A program made the translations under genes and the position numbers. From Acanthornis magna (lineage: Eukaryota; Chordata; Aves; Passeriformes; Acanthizidae), in NCBI GenBank assembly GCA_036785705.1, contig JAWUZG010000970.1, forward strand, positions 1,336,501-1,400,500: a stretch of DNA of 64,000 bases. Direction: 5' to 3'. Shown here one piece after another: positions 1-15,000 of this stretch (the stretch's first letter is position 1; the number at the start of each line of letters is the position of its first letter). Below the pieces are notes generated by a model, which worked only from the letters and a program-made list of their open reading frames with translations, was not told the DNA's origin and did no database searches.

Positions 1-3000
1 AGATTAATGTGCCTGGATCACACTGGAAGCCTCTGGCAGAGATGGAAATCAAAAGCTTTCCTCTCAAGTCCGAAGCATGCAGTCATCCTTTTGTTATTAT
101 TTAATAAGTGAGATAGGAAAAAATATTCTCACTTTTCCACTTACAGGCAACAGTCCAGCATGTTTTTAAAAGGTAGCACTAAGGCACAGAGTCTCTGTCA
201 TTCTTAATATGTGTTTTATCACTGTGGAATTAATAGTAGTGCCTTAAGGAAGGAAATTTTGGTTAGTGAAAACTTGAAAAACTACTGTCCCTGCCAGAAC
301 ACCTTTAAATAGAAATAAGTAATTTAAACCACCAAGTATTCTGAAAACCTTTTAGTTTATCTTCAATTAAATTACTTATCTTTCAGATCATTTGTGCTTG
401 TGGCATCTATGACTGTGGTGTTTGTGTTTATTGAAAGCTTCAGTAGGTTTCATTTCAGAAAGGGAGAGAGCAAAGTCAGCAGTTAAATTTTAGAAACTTC
501 AAAAGGTCCACTACAATATGAACTTCTGCTTTTTGTTCCCCACTTGTGGTAATGATCAGTGTGGTTCTGAACAAGATAATGCAGTTTTCTGAGAAACCTG
601 CTGAGATACCTATTAAGAGAAGATTTGTCTTAATGAAATTCTGTCATCATTTTGGCAGGTATCAGTCTTGTGAAGTCACTTTAGATAAAACCAGAGCAAT
701 TTACATAACTGCACAGCTGTCAAAAGCAGTATTTTCTGCCAATGCCTACATACGATTTTAATTAATTTGAGCGCATCCTAGTTTTTATATGGTTCATGTA
801 GTGCTTGGGAGACACCAAAATTGATACAATCACACACTGGATTCAGAGTATGCCTCACTATTTGTGTGTTAATTCTTTCAAGTCTGCTTTTTTTTTTCCC
901 CCCTAGGCCCTCATGTTTGTTCTAGTGGTATTTCCTAACTTCACCCTCCTTCATTAACCAGTCTGCCGTCACCTATCAGTGAGTGCCCAGTGTACATGAG
1001 AGCCAGTTTGCAGAGGCCCCATACATAAAAATACAAGTCATTGCTTTTAATAAGCTGCAGCTCACAGTAGAGCTATGCTTCCAGAAACCCCAAATTAGTT
1101 TCAGTTTTTTTATTGGACTCCAGAACTGTCCCTGGTGCAACCACTGTGGGACAACACTGTAACTAGGCTTGGAGTTCCCTACACCAATGTACTTCAGATC
1201 TAAGGAACACTTACTTACCACTGATACTGTGCTAATGTCAAAAAGTAAATCTAACCAAAATTCTCCTCTAAGTTCAGTAGTCAAAATGGAATTTATCTGA
1301 CTTTCACCTTTGAAACCAACTTTTCAAGAGCAAAATATGAGACAAGTAGGACAGTTCATTTTTCTGAGTTGCAGTAGCCTAGCTGGGTGAAACTTTATAG
1401 AAATGTGCCACCTGGAATGCAGAGTCCTCCCCAGCTTCTATTGAACTAAACAGCTGTGAAGGCAGAGGTGGTTGGAGTGTGCAGGAGGGGATTCCCTACA
1501 GAGTATTGTCCAGTACATTCTGACTATTGGACAGAGGTCAGCTCAGGATCACTCCAAAATAAAGTGCCCCTAAAAGGATATGTGGACATTGGTTGGAGAC
1601 AGTAGAAAGCATTCAGAAATTATGGAGTAATGACTGTTGGAGGAGTTTTGGGGTGGGCTGGGCATTGATCAGTGAGTGGTAAGAAATGGTGCCATGTTTC
1701 ACATCACTTGTTTCACTTAGGTGTTTGGGGGTATTTTTATTTTTTTCCATTACAGTATTTATAAGCACTCATATTATCATGCGTATTACTAGTGTTGTTG
1801 TGTTTGACTTTGTTTCAGTCATTAAACCATTCTTATCTCAATCCATGAGTTGTGGTGGGGTTATGGGGGAGGAACGGGGGGAGACTGGTTGGTTGGGGTT
1901 TTTTTGGTTTTTTTTTCTTATTCTCCTCCCCATCCCGTCATTGGTGCTCTAGGGAGGAAGTGAGTGAGCAGCTGCACAAAACTTAGTTGCCATCTCAGGT
2001 TAAATACATTCTTATTTTTGAGTAAATGCAAACATCTTAAACTGTAATCTTTTCTTTCTTTGGGTGTTTCTTCAACGTTTTATGACGTTACGCTACAGTA
2101 GTGGTAGCACATCTTACATGTGGTTCTGATTGCCAAAGACAAGTTAATGTCAGATAAGCATATAATACTTCTATATTTTAAAGTTTTCTGAGCAGGGAGT
2201 TTCTGAATAGTTACGTTAATTATTTCTTTATAGCACAGTGACCACCACAAAAATCATGTTATTGGTTGTACTGCCATAAAGTACAGGTCAGGTCACTTGA
2301 TAAAGTAATAGAAATAAAGGGGGGGGGTGAGTTATTCTAGAAAGTATTATCGTGTTATAGTGCTAGAATGTGTTACAGTGTAACAGTTATATTTTATTAA
2401 TAAAAAAATAAAATTTTGTTTAATATAAAAATTTATTTAGTGATGCTGAAGCCAAATTTTTCAATACCATGCTGTAAAAATTGACTAAAATATAATTAAA
2501 ACTTGGGGATCATTTTTATAACCTAATGAAGAGGGGAATGTTTTTGTATGACATTCTATCAAAGTAATTAATTGGCTGAACCAGATTTTACATCATTATG
2601 ATGGCAGAGGTAGCAGGCAATCAGTATGTGATGCATTTAGTACCACTTTACTAATTTTTCTTTATTCCTTGTGCCATTATTTACACTGTCCAACTTCTGA
2701 AAACAGTTGGAGGAAATTTTAAGTTAAAATACAAGCTTTTAACCAGTTCCATTGGAAGTATTGTTTCCGTAAAAAAGAAGGAAAGTGTGTTATCATCTTT
2801 ATGGATGTTTATTGCAGAAGTTAAAATGATTCTTCATTGTACATTTTGAAAAACAGCACTCAGTAGTATGCATAAATATTGGATCCTTTTCATACAATAG
2901 CATTGTTTAAGGAGCTAAATTACTGTAAATTTTAATTCAGAAAAATTTTCTCTTATTTACTTGACACCTCTGGGTTTTTGTTTGTTTGTTTGTTTTTCAG
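1..3000 (+). other. ATP9B: Intron (3' part) upstream of e1
   Basis: AT-rich intron sequence with no recognisable gene. It holds a G-rich segment at 1857-1898 (four runs of at least four G, last loop 13 nt), a run of nine G at 2319-2327, and a (TTTG)4 tract that forms the polypyrimidine tract of the acceptor at 2999-3000. Small frames here look like chance frames. Confidence 0.85.
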
Positions 3001-3077
3001 GAACTGTAATTGGTGTTGTTATTTACACAGGCAAGGAAACACGAAGCGTAATGAACACATCCAATCCAAAAAATAAG
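3001..3077 (+). CDS. ATP9B: ATP9B exon e1: end of actuator domain
   Basis: Seventy-seven bases: two bases completing a Gly codon, then 25 codons. The peptide begins [18 protein letters not shown] and ends NPKNK. This is the conserved P4-ATPase strand and turn (VIGVVxYTGxET) that closes the actuator domain before the linker to TM3. The acceptor is a T-rich tract with four TTTG units ending in tttttcag; the donor is AAG|GTAAGT, close to consensus. The exon ends on a codon boundary and reads directly into e2 (VGLLDLELN). The preceding exon, with the rest of the A domain including its dephosphorylation motif, lies upstream of the window. No ATG start is expected here. Confidence 0.95.
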
Positions 3078-6000
3078 GTAAGTTAGTCTTACTCTGGGAT
3101 TGCTAGATTCTGTTCTCAGAAAACTTAAAACCAGATGTACCTAAACCCAAAAATCTACAAGTTTTTACTGTGATGTGTTTCGTGTGTGCTGAACTAATTT
3201 GAATTTTGGTACAAGAAGTGAATTCTGCCACAGTCTCCTTTTGAAAGTAAAATTATTCTTCCTTTAGCTAGGAGTAATGGAGGCATTTGTCTTTGAAGTA
3301 TCAATGTGCATCTTCAGACTTTTGTAATTCTGTCTCACAGCTAAGTATTAATTTTCACTTCAGTTCTCCTGGATTATTTTACTGCAAAGTATTTGGCTAG
3401 CTGTACAGAGTTGTTTTAAGGAGTGTTTGTAACAGACTACTAAAGTTTATTCAGGCTCCCAGTGGTGGTAGAACAAGATAACTGAGGTTCCAGTCACTAT
3501 CCAGAACAGTCTTTCAGGGATTTTTGCAAGCAATTAAAACATTTTCAAGATACTTTTCTGTTGAGAAGATACCAGAAGTTTCAAAGCTTCCCTTTGGATA
3601 CGAAGTTCTTTCTAAACAAGGCAAATAGCTGTTCACTGAATCAGTAATGTTTCTAATGTAAGTTGGGAAGCACCCTCAATTTTAAAGAAATAAAACTTCA
3701 GCTGTGGGCTGTACCTTACAACCTAGACCTGTGTTTAGTAAGAAGATAATTATATTAAGAAAGGAAAAAAATTACTGTAAGAGGTTTAGAAAAAAAGTCA
3801 ATTGTGACAGGTTGCCATTTTCACGCCATTCATAATAAGTTGCTCTGAGTAGGAACATCAAGAGTGAAATGACAATACAAACTGCTTGAAGCAGTTATTG
3901 CAGTCCCCTGAGTGTATTGATTTGTGTTTCTAATAAAGAGATGCTTTTACATGTCTCATTGACAGAGACAGGTGATATGTACCATTACGTGGATTAAGAT
4001 GGTCTTTTTGATGTTTTGGTCTTTGTAGCATGCATTTTAAAATAATAGAGTAAAATGGAACCGGAATGTTTGTGGTCTATAGTTATTTTCTATTCTATCT
4101 GATACAAAGATGATTGCTTTAGTAATAGATTCTTTCTCTAAGAATTCTGAACTTCTGACTAATAAATAATTCTCACAGGTGTTTAAAATGAAATTATTTA
4201 GTGTAGTAAATTGATAGGGGAGTACATATAAATGTAATGTGCATTACCCAAATTCAACATATTCTGGAAGTGTATTAGACTTTTTGTAAATGTTAAATTT
4301 TTTGTGTGTGAATATTTTGACAATAATATCGACATGGGGATTTTGTCTCTGTGGACTGAACAACCTTGTTTAAAGCACTAGCCATCATGTAATATGATCA
4401 GTAAGGATGAATTTGGGAACTGAAAACAGAAAAACACTTACAGCTCTCACAGCTGAGTAAGTGATAAAGTGCAGTACTGCAGTGTAAAAATTAGTTGTCA
4501 TCATTTTTAAGACGTAGTTTTAGTTGTACCTTTCTTTGGACTCTGCATCTTACTGTCTCTGTGTCTTCTACCATGGGGTGGAACTGGTTTGCATACTTCT
4601 GTATGATAAGACACTTGCTGCCTGTAGGTAATATTTTGTGCTAGCTAGTCATGGAGAAGGTAGAGAAACAGTAGTCTAGTTCATTCCTCCTTGGTGTATT
4701 TGGGAATCTTCCTCTGTTTTCTCAAGCTTGACAATTATGGTTACATGTTAGGTAGGGTATGTACCATTAGGAGCCAAAAGGAGGGCAAAGGGAGTCTAAA
4801 ATAGCCTTTGAGAGTAGAAGATATATTACAGTTGAGAGATTAAAGATTTGAACATTAGAAAAAGAAATTTGGATCCAACTGGCTGAAACAAAATTAAAAT
4901 TAAATTGATCAATTGTGCTATTGCTGCAAACTTGAGAGGAAATAAGTCTGCTGCCTTTTCTGCTTTAGGAAAGAATTGGTTCTGAATACTGTTTGAAACC
5001 GGGTTTAAATGGCATGTTGCCTCTCTCTGCTGCTCTTTGAAAACAAATAAAAATAACAGTCTAGAGATTTTCGTGTATAATGTGTTGATATACTCTTGTT
5101 GGGAATATAGTTCAATGATGCTGGTGTCTCCTTTCTCTGGGAGAAAGCAAACACTGAGATATATGATTCCCAAATTACATTGTCAAACTGAAACTCCTAT
5201 GTCCAGAAATAAGCATGAAGTACATGGGCTTGACTCTTTTACAAGTCCTCTCTTCATTGAAATACAGATAAGTGCTACAATTGTATTTCTTGCTGGAGAA
5301 TGACATTACTGCTGTACTTCGTACTATAAACTTTTTTAAGTGGTAGATTTTTAGTTTTCATGCTTAACGGTAGATGCGTTTTGAATGAACCAATATTAAA
5401 ATTTAGAGATTCAAACCTCTATAAACACTCAGCAGAAGACTAAAACTGAAATAAGTTTAAGCAAACTTGCATAAGAAAAATTGTGAAATTTATGTACCTG
5501 TTCAAGCATGGGATTTATCTGTATGTTAAACTTAGAAGGATTTATTGTGTTTGCTGAAGTATTTAGTCATTTGAGCAACAATTTTCTTAAGTTAAAGTCA
5601 ACACTTACTTGTTTTATTACAATTGTAAAAATTGTTTCATTGCCTAAGGATGCAGACACAGTCTGAAAAACACAAAGATAGAGAGCATAGAATTTTCTTA
5701 ATGGATCAATTCAATATGTTTTTAATTCCAACAATATAAAGAAAAATTATTTCTGGCAAGGTTTAATTTCAGTCGAAAATGATGCATGTTCTGTGCTTTG
5801 GATAAATGTAGAAGTGGTAACATCAACATTATAGTGTAATGACTCTCTGCATTTTACCTCATTGGCAGTCACATCAGCTTACTCAGGAATGCAGTTCCAG
5901 CCTTTAAAGAAAAAAAAAAAATCAGATTGAATTGTGCTCCTCACAATGCTGTAATCAGTAATCAATCCTATTTGGATAGCTATTCTTAAACCTTAGCTTT

Positions 6001-9000
6001 CTGGATGAAGTTGGACTTGTCAATGCTAAAGGTCATTTATAGGTGTTAATTAACCAAGAGGGAAATTAACAAACTGAGGTTATTTATTTATTTTTTCTGG
6101 AATTCTGCAGTGTTCTCATTCTTACCTATTTAAAGTGCAGAACAGTTTTTTGTTATTTAAATTCAGAGTTGCTTTTGCAGCTTTGGTCTTCATAGAAAGC
6201 AAGACTGTTAGTGCAGCCCTTCTGCAAATGTCACTTGTTTCCGTCAATGGAAGCAGATTTTGAGGGTGAAGTTACAAAAACACAGTATACTCGGAAGGGG
6301 ATGGAAATAAATTCAAGGGAATGTATTTTGTGTACTAAGATTGAAACATTAAAATTACTTGGACTTTGCCATATATATATTTATATATATACATGCCCAG
6401 AATGTACACAGTAATGCATAAAAATTAGTAGAAATTAAATGGAACTCCTGCAAAATCAGTAGCCTCTCTAAAGGAGCTACAGCATGTAATCTGCCTAGTG
6501 TGCTTCAGATTAGTATAAAAATAGTTTTAATGTTTCTAATCCTTACAAGCAGCATTCAAAACACTTTCCCCCCCCTTATTTTATAGAATTCTACATCTGC
6601 TGTTAAGTTTTAACGTCAGAAGTAAAACTTCATAGTAACCACTCAGTGTTCATCAAAATAGTAATATTGTTTTTACCCTAATTCTTAACTAGCCTGAAAG
6701 CTAACTACTCCATGTCTTGTGGTTCCTACTTTTGTTGCTTGTTTGCTGTTTTGGTTTGATATTTTTTTAACAAATGAAAATCTCAAAAGGGTGGTTGTTT
6801 TTTTCTTCTTTTTGTATGTATATGATGCCCTTGGTTATTTGAAAACAGCCTTGCTATGCTGTTAAACTGAGGTAAAATCCCTTTACTGCTCTCTCTCAAT
6901 CTCTCATTCTCTCTCTCCTCCCATAAAATTTCTTCCTGGTGTTATGTGACCAAATTTACTTCTCTATGTTTAAAAGGCTTTTATCTATATTCTTTCTCCC
7001 TTTTTTATGAGGATAATTTTTGAAAAATGTTTGCTAAAAAAGGACACCCCTCCCTCCAGTTCTTTATTTGGCATGAAATAGAGTGGCTGGAGCAGATTCA
7101 TGTGTTCACAGAAACTGATGCCACTTCACCAATGTCCCTGTTCAGCATAGCTTTTTCAATAGTCAAAATATATGCTTCTACTGCCTTGACACACTTCTTT
7201 TGAGCATCAATAAATTAGGTTGTCCAGCGTCTTGTTAGTGGCATTAGTAAGCCATTCTTACCTGCTCCACCTCAAGGCTGACATTTTTAAGTGCAGCTTG
7301 CATTTCTGTTCAGAGCTTCATAAAGGCATTGACTTCATCCTGCTGTGCCACTGTTGTGCAAGAGCCCAGTAATTTCGTTTGCATGTTTTTCTTACTAAAT
7401 TGATAATTTGATGTTCATAGTCTCCTTGAGAAGAATGGCGTTCTCTGGCTGTATGTCTGAAGGGTCAGGGTAAAAGCAGAACAGTGAAAACTGTTACATG
7501 GCTCTTCATGACATGTTAAGGATTTATAAGAAAAAGGGTTAATGCAGCACTTTTTTATTGAAGTATAGTCTGCTGTAGTTAATCCTCCTAAAAACTTGCC
7601 TTTATATTGGATAAAACTGAGAAAGTTGTCACCTACAGGTAGTATGTAGTCTCCATACTTAGTTTGTCCCCTGACACAGAGCTTCTGTCCAAGAAAGTGC
7701 TTAACTACCAGGTTCCCATGAAGTATGAGAATCCCTCTCTTGGTGTACGGGAGAATTCGTGGGATCAGACCACAAGGAAATGCATGTAATATAGTGTTAT
7801 TGATGCTTCTCTCTCTGTGTGCTGTCATCTCTGAGCAAAGGAAGGAGAGTAGCCCCTTGGAAAGCCTAGAGTGTCTCAACAAGAAGGATGGAACAGTGTT
7901 AGGTAAGGCAGAAGACAAAGGTATTTTTCTTTAAAAGTTTTGGAAGGTCTAAATGGCAGAGGAGGCACCTTTGTTGTTCCAAAATAGAACGTAGGAATGT
8001 CGATGCTTGGAAACAGTCAACAGTGTTTCATCAAACCAAAGGCAAAATTTCTGTCCTTTATTATGAGACAGAGAGAACATCTACCTACTATAATTATCTT
8101 TAATTCCATTAACTGAGATGGCAAGAGTGTCGAAGTGGGAATTTCAATCCTTAGATGACTAGTATGAAGAAAGCATAATTCCACATAAAAGAGCTGAGGT
8201 TTTCAGTTTTCTTTCATATATACAAAACTGGAAGAGTGCTAGATTTATACCATGATATTAAGACAATAAGAAAACAATAAGAATGAAAGTCTTGACTGAC
8301 TTCCTTGAGTATGTATGTAGACAGAAATCACTTAATGCAAACAGTCTGTTGTACTGGGGGGGTTTGTGCACTCCTGTATTTTATTTACAGCTGCTTCTCT
8401 TCAGAGACTTGGTGGAGCACTTTTATCCACATTAGCAATGCTTTTTGAATAGCAGTGTATATTTTCTTCTCAAAAGAAATAAAATGGTAGTACTACAAAT
8501 AGGAAACTGAGGCACAAGATATAAAGGAGGTGGGGTGGGGGGGGAGAGCGGAAGAGCCACCAAAGAAACTGGAACTGAGTGGTCAATTTAAGGTATTCAA
8601 CTTCTTTTCTCATCCAACCTCGCTGAATGTTTTACAGTACTCCTAGGCTTAAAAAACTACTAATTTTGGGTTTGTGTGCACATGATGCCTGTAGCCTTAA
8701 AGTTGATCCTAATGTATTTTCTTTGGCATCTCAAAAATATTAGATCATCACTTACTTATCTACTTTACTGTTATATCCCTGAGCTAGAGAAGAAGTTGTT
8801 CCATGATGTGACCTGCTATCAATTCACAAGTTAAAGTTACAGAATAACCTATGCCCTAACTTCTGATTTGTTCTGAAACCAACAATTAAACATATCATGC
8901 AATTGATACACGAAGGCATGTGATAGGTCTCTTCTGGCTGCATGTAAGTAGTGTGCTCCGTGGTGTAAGTACATTGCCCTGTGGTGCCTGAGGCACTCAG

Positions 9001-12000
9001 CCTAAATGTTGCCCAAGGACCAGACTGAAGGGCTTGGCTGCACAGCGTTATGGTACTGCTGCTTGGGACATTGATGTTGAAACACTGTCCTCCTTCAACT
9101 GGTGCCACTTTCTGTTTACAATCCTACTGCAAGGCAAAGCATGGGCAACAATATACAGTTTAGTTCTAAACAAATAATTGATATACAACAATATACAGAA
9201 CAAGTGAAGGAATAGCTCTTTGGTAGTGAGAGAGAATTCTCACTGTACTCTGGATAAACTCCAGTTTACTGTATATTCTAGAGTTGATGGCAAACTCTTC
9301 CACTGATTTTGCAAAGCCAAATAGTTTATTCACAGCTATAAAATTCCTGCAATGTTATATTCATTCCCTAATTTAAGATTATAGAAGGATAAAAATTGAT
9401 ATGTGCCTGAATGTGAAAGACAAGCCACAAGCCATGTCTAACTTGGAGTACTAAATCCTTGTGATTTTCATCAAGAATGTTACTTGATGGTCTGTGATCT
9501 CTCTCTTCCTATTTTGGAGACTCCCATTAAAAGGTTGCTTGGATTTTATTGTTTTAGCATTTTTAGGACATGTATAGATTAGAATTTGTCTCAGTAGTTC
9601 AATGTAATTTCACACTGGTGTTTGAGGAAGGATCAGTGGTGGAGTATACCATTTCTGAAGTAGTCTATAAATCTATGAAAATAGATTAATCTCACAAAAC
9701 AGTCAGAACAATTCTTAAAATGGATCAAGTTATGGGATAGCAGCAACCTGTTCCTTATTCACCAGAAATTATATGTATTTTACCTGTAGCAAACCAGGCT
9801 AAAATGAATGATTTGTGTTAAAACAAATAATTTGAAATGTTGGCATTCTACAGGAGACAGTGCAAAATGGAGATTCCCTGCACAGTTGGCTTGTGTGGAG
9901 TATCCCAGTGTTCTCTCAAAGAGGCTCTTTCAGCTGCTGCCTCCACTGCTGCTAATCAGTTGAGGGAGTTTGCTTTTACCTTTACATTACTCCTTATAGC
10001 TTTGTTTCCATTCAGAATTTAATCAAACTCTTGGCCAAATGGATCTGCTGGGAGATGGAGAGGGTAGGAGCAAAGGGCACGGCTTCTCAGAGGGTACTTG
10101 GAACCTCATCCCATGACTTAGAACTGCACCACCTTCAGAAATCTCTACCTGTGAGGCTTTGCTGGCAGTGAGTGAGCCAAAGTGGTGGCAACCAAAATAC
10201 TGATGTTGTGCAAGGAGGCTCTTGTGTCTTTTCCTACATTAGGGTTTTGTTCTGTGCACAGGGTGTTTGTTAATAAGAGCAATGTACCACAGTCAGCACC
10301 TTTTTTCTGTGGGTTTTTTTTTCCTGCTGTGGGTATTTTACTGGAAATCTGAAACCTTATTTTTAGAATTATTTTTTCCTTAGTAAAGATCCAGGCAAAC
10401 ACATTCCTGAAACATACAATTCCAAAAGCTTGATACTGCAACTGTGTAGAAGGTCAGGTGTGCCTGTGGTCCTTAAGAAGTCTAGTTGTTATTAGGAAAA
10501 ATCTATATAATTTTTCTTTTGCATATTTTTTGTGATTTCTACAATTGTTTTCATATTTTCCTGAATATGCTTAATTTTTTCCAGTATGGAAAGGAATTAC
10601 ATAAGAAGGAATAGAGATATTAGTTTTCGTGATGGGTAAATTCAAAGTATATTAGTTACTATTCTTTTAAATTATTATGAAAAAGGGATGTCCTAAATGT
10701 CCTAATGAAACTAGGATCTTTAAAACCTGCAGAGCATTCCTAAAATAGATGCTCTTCAGATTTTCACAGCTTGTATTTGGATGCTTTACAAGCAAAAATT
10801 ATTGTTTACTGATATTATTCAATAGCCTTCTCTTTGTGTAGAGCAAGCATAAAAAACCATCTTTTGAGGTTTTCATTTATGCAACTCAATTTATGCAGCT
10901 GAAGTCTGTATTTCTCTAAGTACTGGAGGTTCAGTAACCATCATGATTTACGTGACTTGAAATCTCAGTCTACGGTGATGGATATCTAGAGGGAAAGTTC
11001 TCTCCATATCAGGACATAGTATTTGTTTTGATGTAAGCTGAACATAGTGATCATAACTGAGATAATTTACTGAGTTGTGTTTGCATGCTTGAAGTAACAA
11101 ACTTGTCATATTCTTAACAAATACAATCTTTGCCCTTCTTTTTTACCTCAGTTCAGAGAGCAAGCCTGTGGATACATTTAGCATTAAAATCAGCATTCCA
11201 GCTTGTACCAGATGAAAATAATGTGGTTTAGACTGTGGATTAGTTTGCAAAGAGTGGATTGGTCTTCATATTCTTAAAGCTCATTCCCTTCCCATCATAT
11301 CTTTTGGAATGTATCCCAAAATACTGTTTATACAAAACAGCATTCAGTTTCATTTCTTTTATGATTTGGAGATGTTGTGGAATCTTTTCTTAATCTCATA
11401 GTCTCCAAGGAATCCACTGAAATATTTTCTTTTATAAAAGCAAAGATAGATGACTTGTGACTCAGTTCAAGAAAGAAAATAAGATTCTTACTGATACCTA
11501 CTGGGTTTGATGGATAGGTTCCTTTTTTTTTTTTTTTTTTTGTTATTGTTGTTTTTGTTCTGCCTATCATATACAGCTGTTTTTCTAGTTTAAGTTTGAA
11601 AGTGGTTGAACAGTTATTTCCTATTTTTGAAAGAACTGTTGAAAAACCTTTTGATTCAGTTTGTCATGATTTCCCTAATATATCTATGATCTCTGTTTCA
11701 GTACGTGATTCAGCCAGCACCAGTCCTCTGTTTGGTATTCTCTATACCTTTCTTCTACCTTCCCTCTTGCCTTATTCTGATTTTCCATTCTGTTACGCTG
11801 GCCTCTAATATTTTTACTAGTTCCACCTAGCCCTTTCTTTCTTTCATCTCTTTACACATCTTGCACATGCTTGATTTTTCGCTGACCATGTAGCACATTT
11901 GTGAAGAAGAAAGTTTAAGTTTTTGATAAGATGAAATTATCATACAATAATCTGCCACAATTTGTTTACCTTGAAAAATGCTGTCTTGGTTGGTTTGCAC

Positions 12001-15000
12001 TCATTTTGCGATGGTAAAAGATCATGATCCTGGTTCTCTTCTTCAGCTCTTATCTGCATCCTTCCATGTGCTCTTTTCTCCTTAGTCTATCCAGCCCTGT
12101 CACTTTCCTTTTAAAGCTACTTTTGTCACAACTCATGTATCTTTCATCTGCTCTGCTATCCAGTTGTTTGCTTCAACTTGTGAATGCATGGTTGATTTCT
12201 TAACAGTTTTATGCATGGGAAGATATTCCCCATATGCAGCTGAGTAGCCATTTCATTGACCTTACCTAACATAATTTTGAAATTCTCAGTGGTTCTCTGG
12301 CTGTATGTGCACCTCTTATTCTCACTTTTGGGTTTTTGTTTCACCTATTCCTGTATCACTACTTTCTCCTTTGTGCTCAAATCAATTTGTCTGTTCTTTG
12401 GCTTGTTAAGGTAGTTTACATGGTAAAGTGCAGGGCTGTGCTCCATCTAAGGGGATCGATCTCTCTCGATTTGCAGCAAAAAAAAATTAAAGCAAATTTG
12501 TGTGTATTTATAAATTTGGAGGGCATGGTTGTGGGAATTAATTTTTGCAAATGAGATACACCTAATTGTGTTTGAGCTGTGAAACTACTGTCGAGGGCAC
12601 TGGCAGAAATGTGGATGGGTACCCATTAAAGTGTTGTATTCCATGTATGTATCTTCCCCTGGCCTTTTTTTCCTCTTGCATTGAAGCATGTGTTCAGTCA
12701 GTATCTTACTCTTGCACTGAAGAAAAAGTGTGTTTATGCCCCTCCTTTGGGACACAGGTTTGAATCATTTAGCAAATACATTAGCTGATGTTCCTACTAG
12801 TTTTGTAATGACTCTCCCTATTGTGAGGTGACGATACGCTCTGTATGCACTGCTTTATTTTTAAATATATTTAATTCTGTAAACAACAGGTGAGCTTTTA
12901 ATGCCTTGCATAATATTTTATATTCTGTTTTGACCTTCCGATTTGCTTTGAGAACCTGAATAATTTATTTCTAAGTAATGAAGAGTTTTATAGTTGTACT
13001 ACACAACAGTTTCCTTGTGGAAGGTCTGCTAGCTTCCAATGACCCTTAGCTGCCATCTGGTACAAATTCAAAGTGCTTCTGTCATCTGCTGTTAATTGCT
13101 GTCACCTGCATATTGCAGTCACTGAGCAACTTGGATTGCAGAAAAGCAGGAGGCATACTGCTTTGTATAGCTGCTATCTATCCATAATACCCATGATTTC
13201 TTTATTAATATTAATTTAATAATAGAAGAAGTGCATGCCTCATGAAATGGTATGAATTAATATAAATGACATTTCATGTTTATTTTAGTAACTTTCAGGG
13301 TTAATCTGACATTCAAAAATGTGTGTTGATTTGTATTATAAATATATTTATTATTTCGTTATTCTTCAGCCTGTTTATTCTGCTGAGATCGTTCCAACTG
13401 AATCTTACAGAAGAGTTCTTTAATTTTTTTTGTAAGCTGATAAGCTTTAGTCAGGGCACTAGCCTACAGCACCATATTATATTAATGTATTTTACTTGTA
13501 ATTTAGAGAGCAAGAAGAATATCCTGATCTGAAGGCTAAACTGTCCCCTGTGGCACTTGCACAGCTGATAATCGTGAACTAGAAAGATGTGTATATCAAA
13601 TAGTTTACAAAATGAAGCCAGCTGTGTTTCCCTACATACTGTGGCTTCCTGACATGCATCATTAAACCTTATTAGCTACTTCCTTTTACAAAGATTCTTG
13701 TAGTCTTGAACATTGCATATTAACATTTTCTGCCCCTCCAACTGGAAATTATTTGCTTTATTGTAGAGTGTCAACTTGCTCTAGTTTCTGATATGCGTTC
13801 TAATTGGTACTTTATAGTATAATCGTAGTGAAATACCACTCCGTGCATATCTTGATTTGGAAAATTAATACAGACCTTTTCACTTCATCTGTCAATCTGT
13901 GCAACTTTTCACACAATTCCCAACTGTTGGGATTGCTTGCAAACCATTAAGTATGAAATGGTTCATAAAATATCTTTAAGAATATAAACTCAAAAAGGAG
14001 TTCACTTTTATGGTAAGATTTTTTTGTTGTTGTTTTTGCTTGCTATATAGAAATAAAGCTATTTCAGCTGATAAATTTAGTGATGAAAAAACCCTCAAAA
14101 ATGTAGTGATATAAAAAAGTTAATTTTTGTTGTTAAGGTTACGTTTTGTTTAATAAAACCATCATCTTGCACACATACACACACACCCCACTTAATTGCT
14201 GAATTCTGATAATGCAATTCAGCTCTTAAACCTTAAGAAAACAGAATTTTTGAAATATTAAGCTCTCTGTGGGTAAAAACAGATCTGGGATTAAGCACAA
14301 AAATCAAAATATGTATTATGTATATGCATTTGTACATATTTACAGCTGTTTTGTATAGTTGACCAGAAAGACAATTAAATACTTCTGATCTGTATGAACA
14401 ACATTATGGGCAGTATCAGTCCAGGACCTTATTTGTTTGTGTCATCCCAAGAATAATTTCAAAGCAACCTGTTCTATTGAATTGTCTTGAAACATATTTT
14501 GTATTTATTTTAGGACAGGAGACACTAGTAACACAGACATTATATAAATTATTAATAGCATGTAACTGTATAGAGGAAATAAATTAAGAACCATCTTTAA
14601 AGCCTTGATATTCCTCCTCTAAAAAAATTATATTTGTTTCAGAAGGACTGTTTTATTTGTAAATACATCAGTGTATTAAAATTGAACTAGAAATTCTAAA
14701 GTTCATGTGATAATTTCTACTACATATTTGAGTCTTAAAATTCATGTTTTTACATAATGCTAGTAAGAAGTTTCACGTCAAATCTTATCCAGAAGTCTTC
14801 GTTGAGAAGAGTTGTTTTTTCTGTGCCTTAAATGGTTGTGAACATTGCTCTGGATGTGTTTTGGGTATTTCTACTCGGACGTGAAGAAGGCTCACTCCCC
14901 TTTCTTTGGCATTTTCCCATATATTCTGGCATTTAATTAATCTTTAAGGAGACTACTGCTGACTTCCCACTTTATGGAGCTTTCAAGCTTCTGTTTAATT

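Noticed and set aside
7090..7390. Decayed antisense coding remnant with coiled-coil-like pieces
   Set aside because: Stops or frame changes occur every 15-40 codons and no family could be recognised, so chance is as likely as a pseudogene.
11521..11545. T20 run as poly(A) tail of an antisense processed pseudogene
   Set aside because: No recognisable gene body or target-site duplication on the antisense side.
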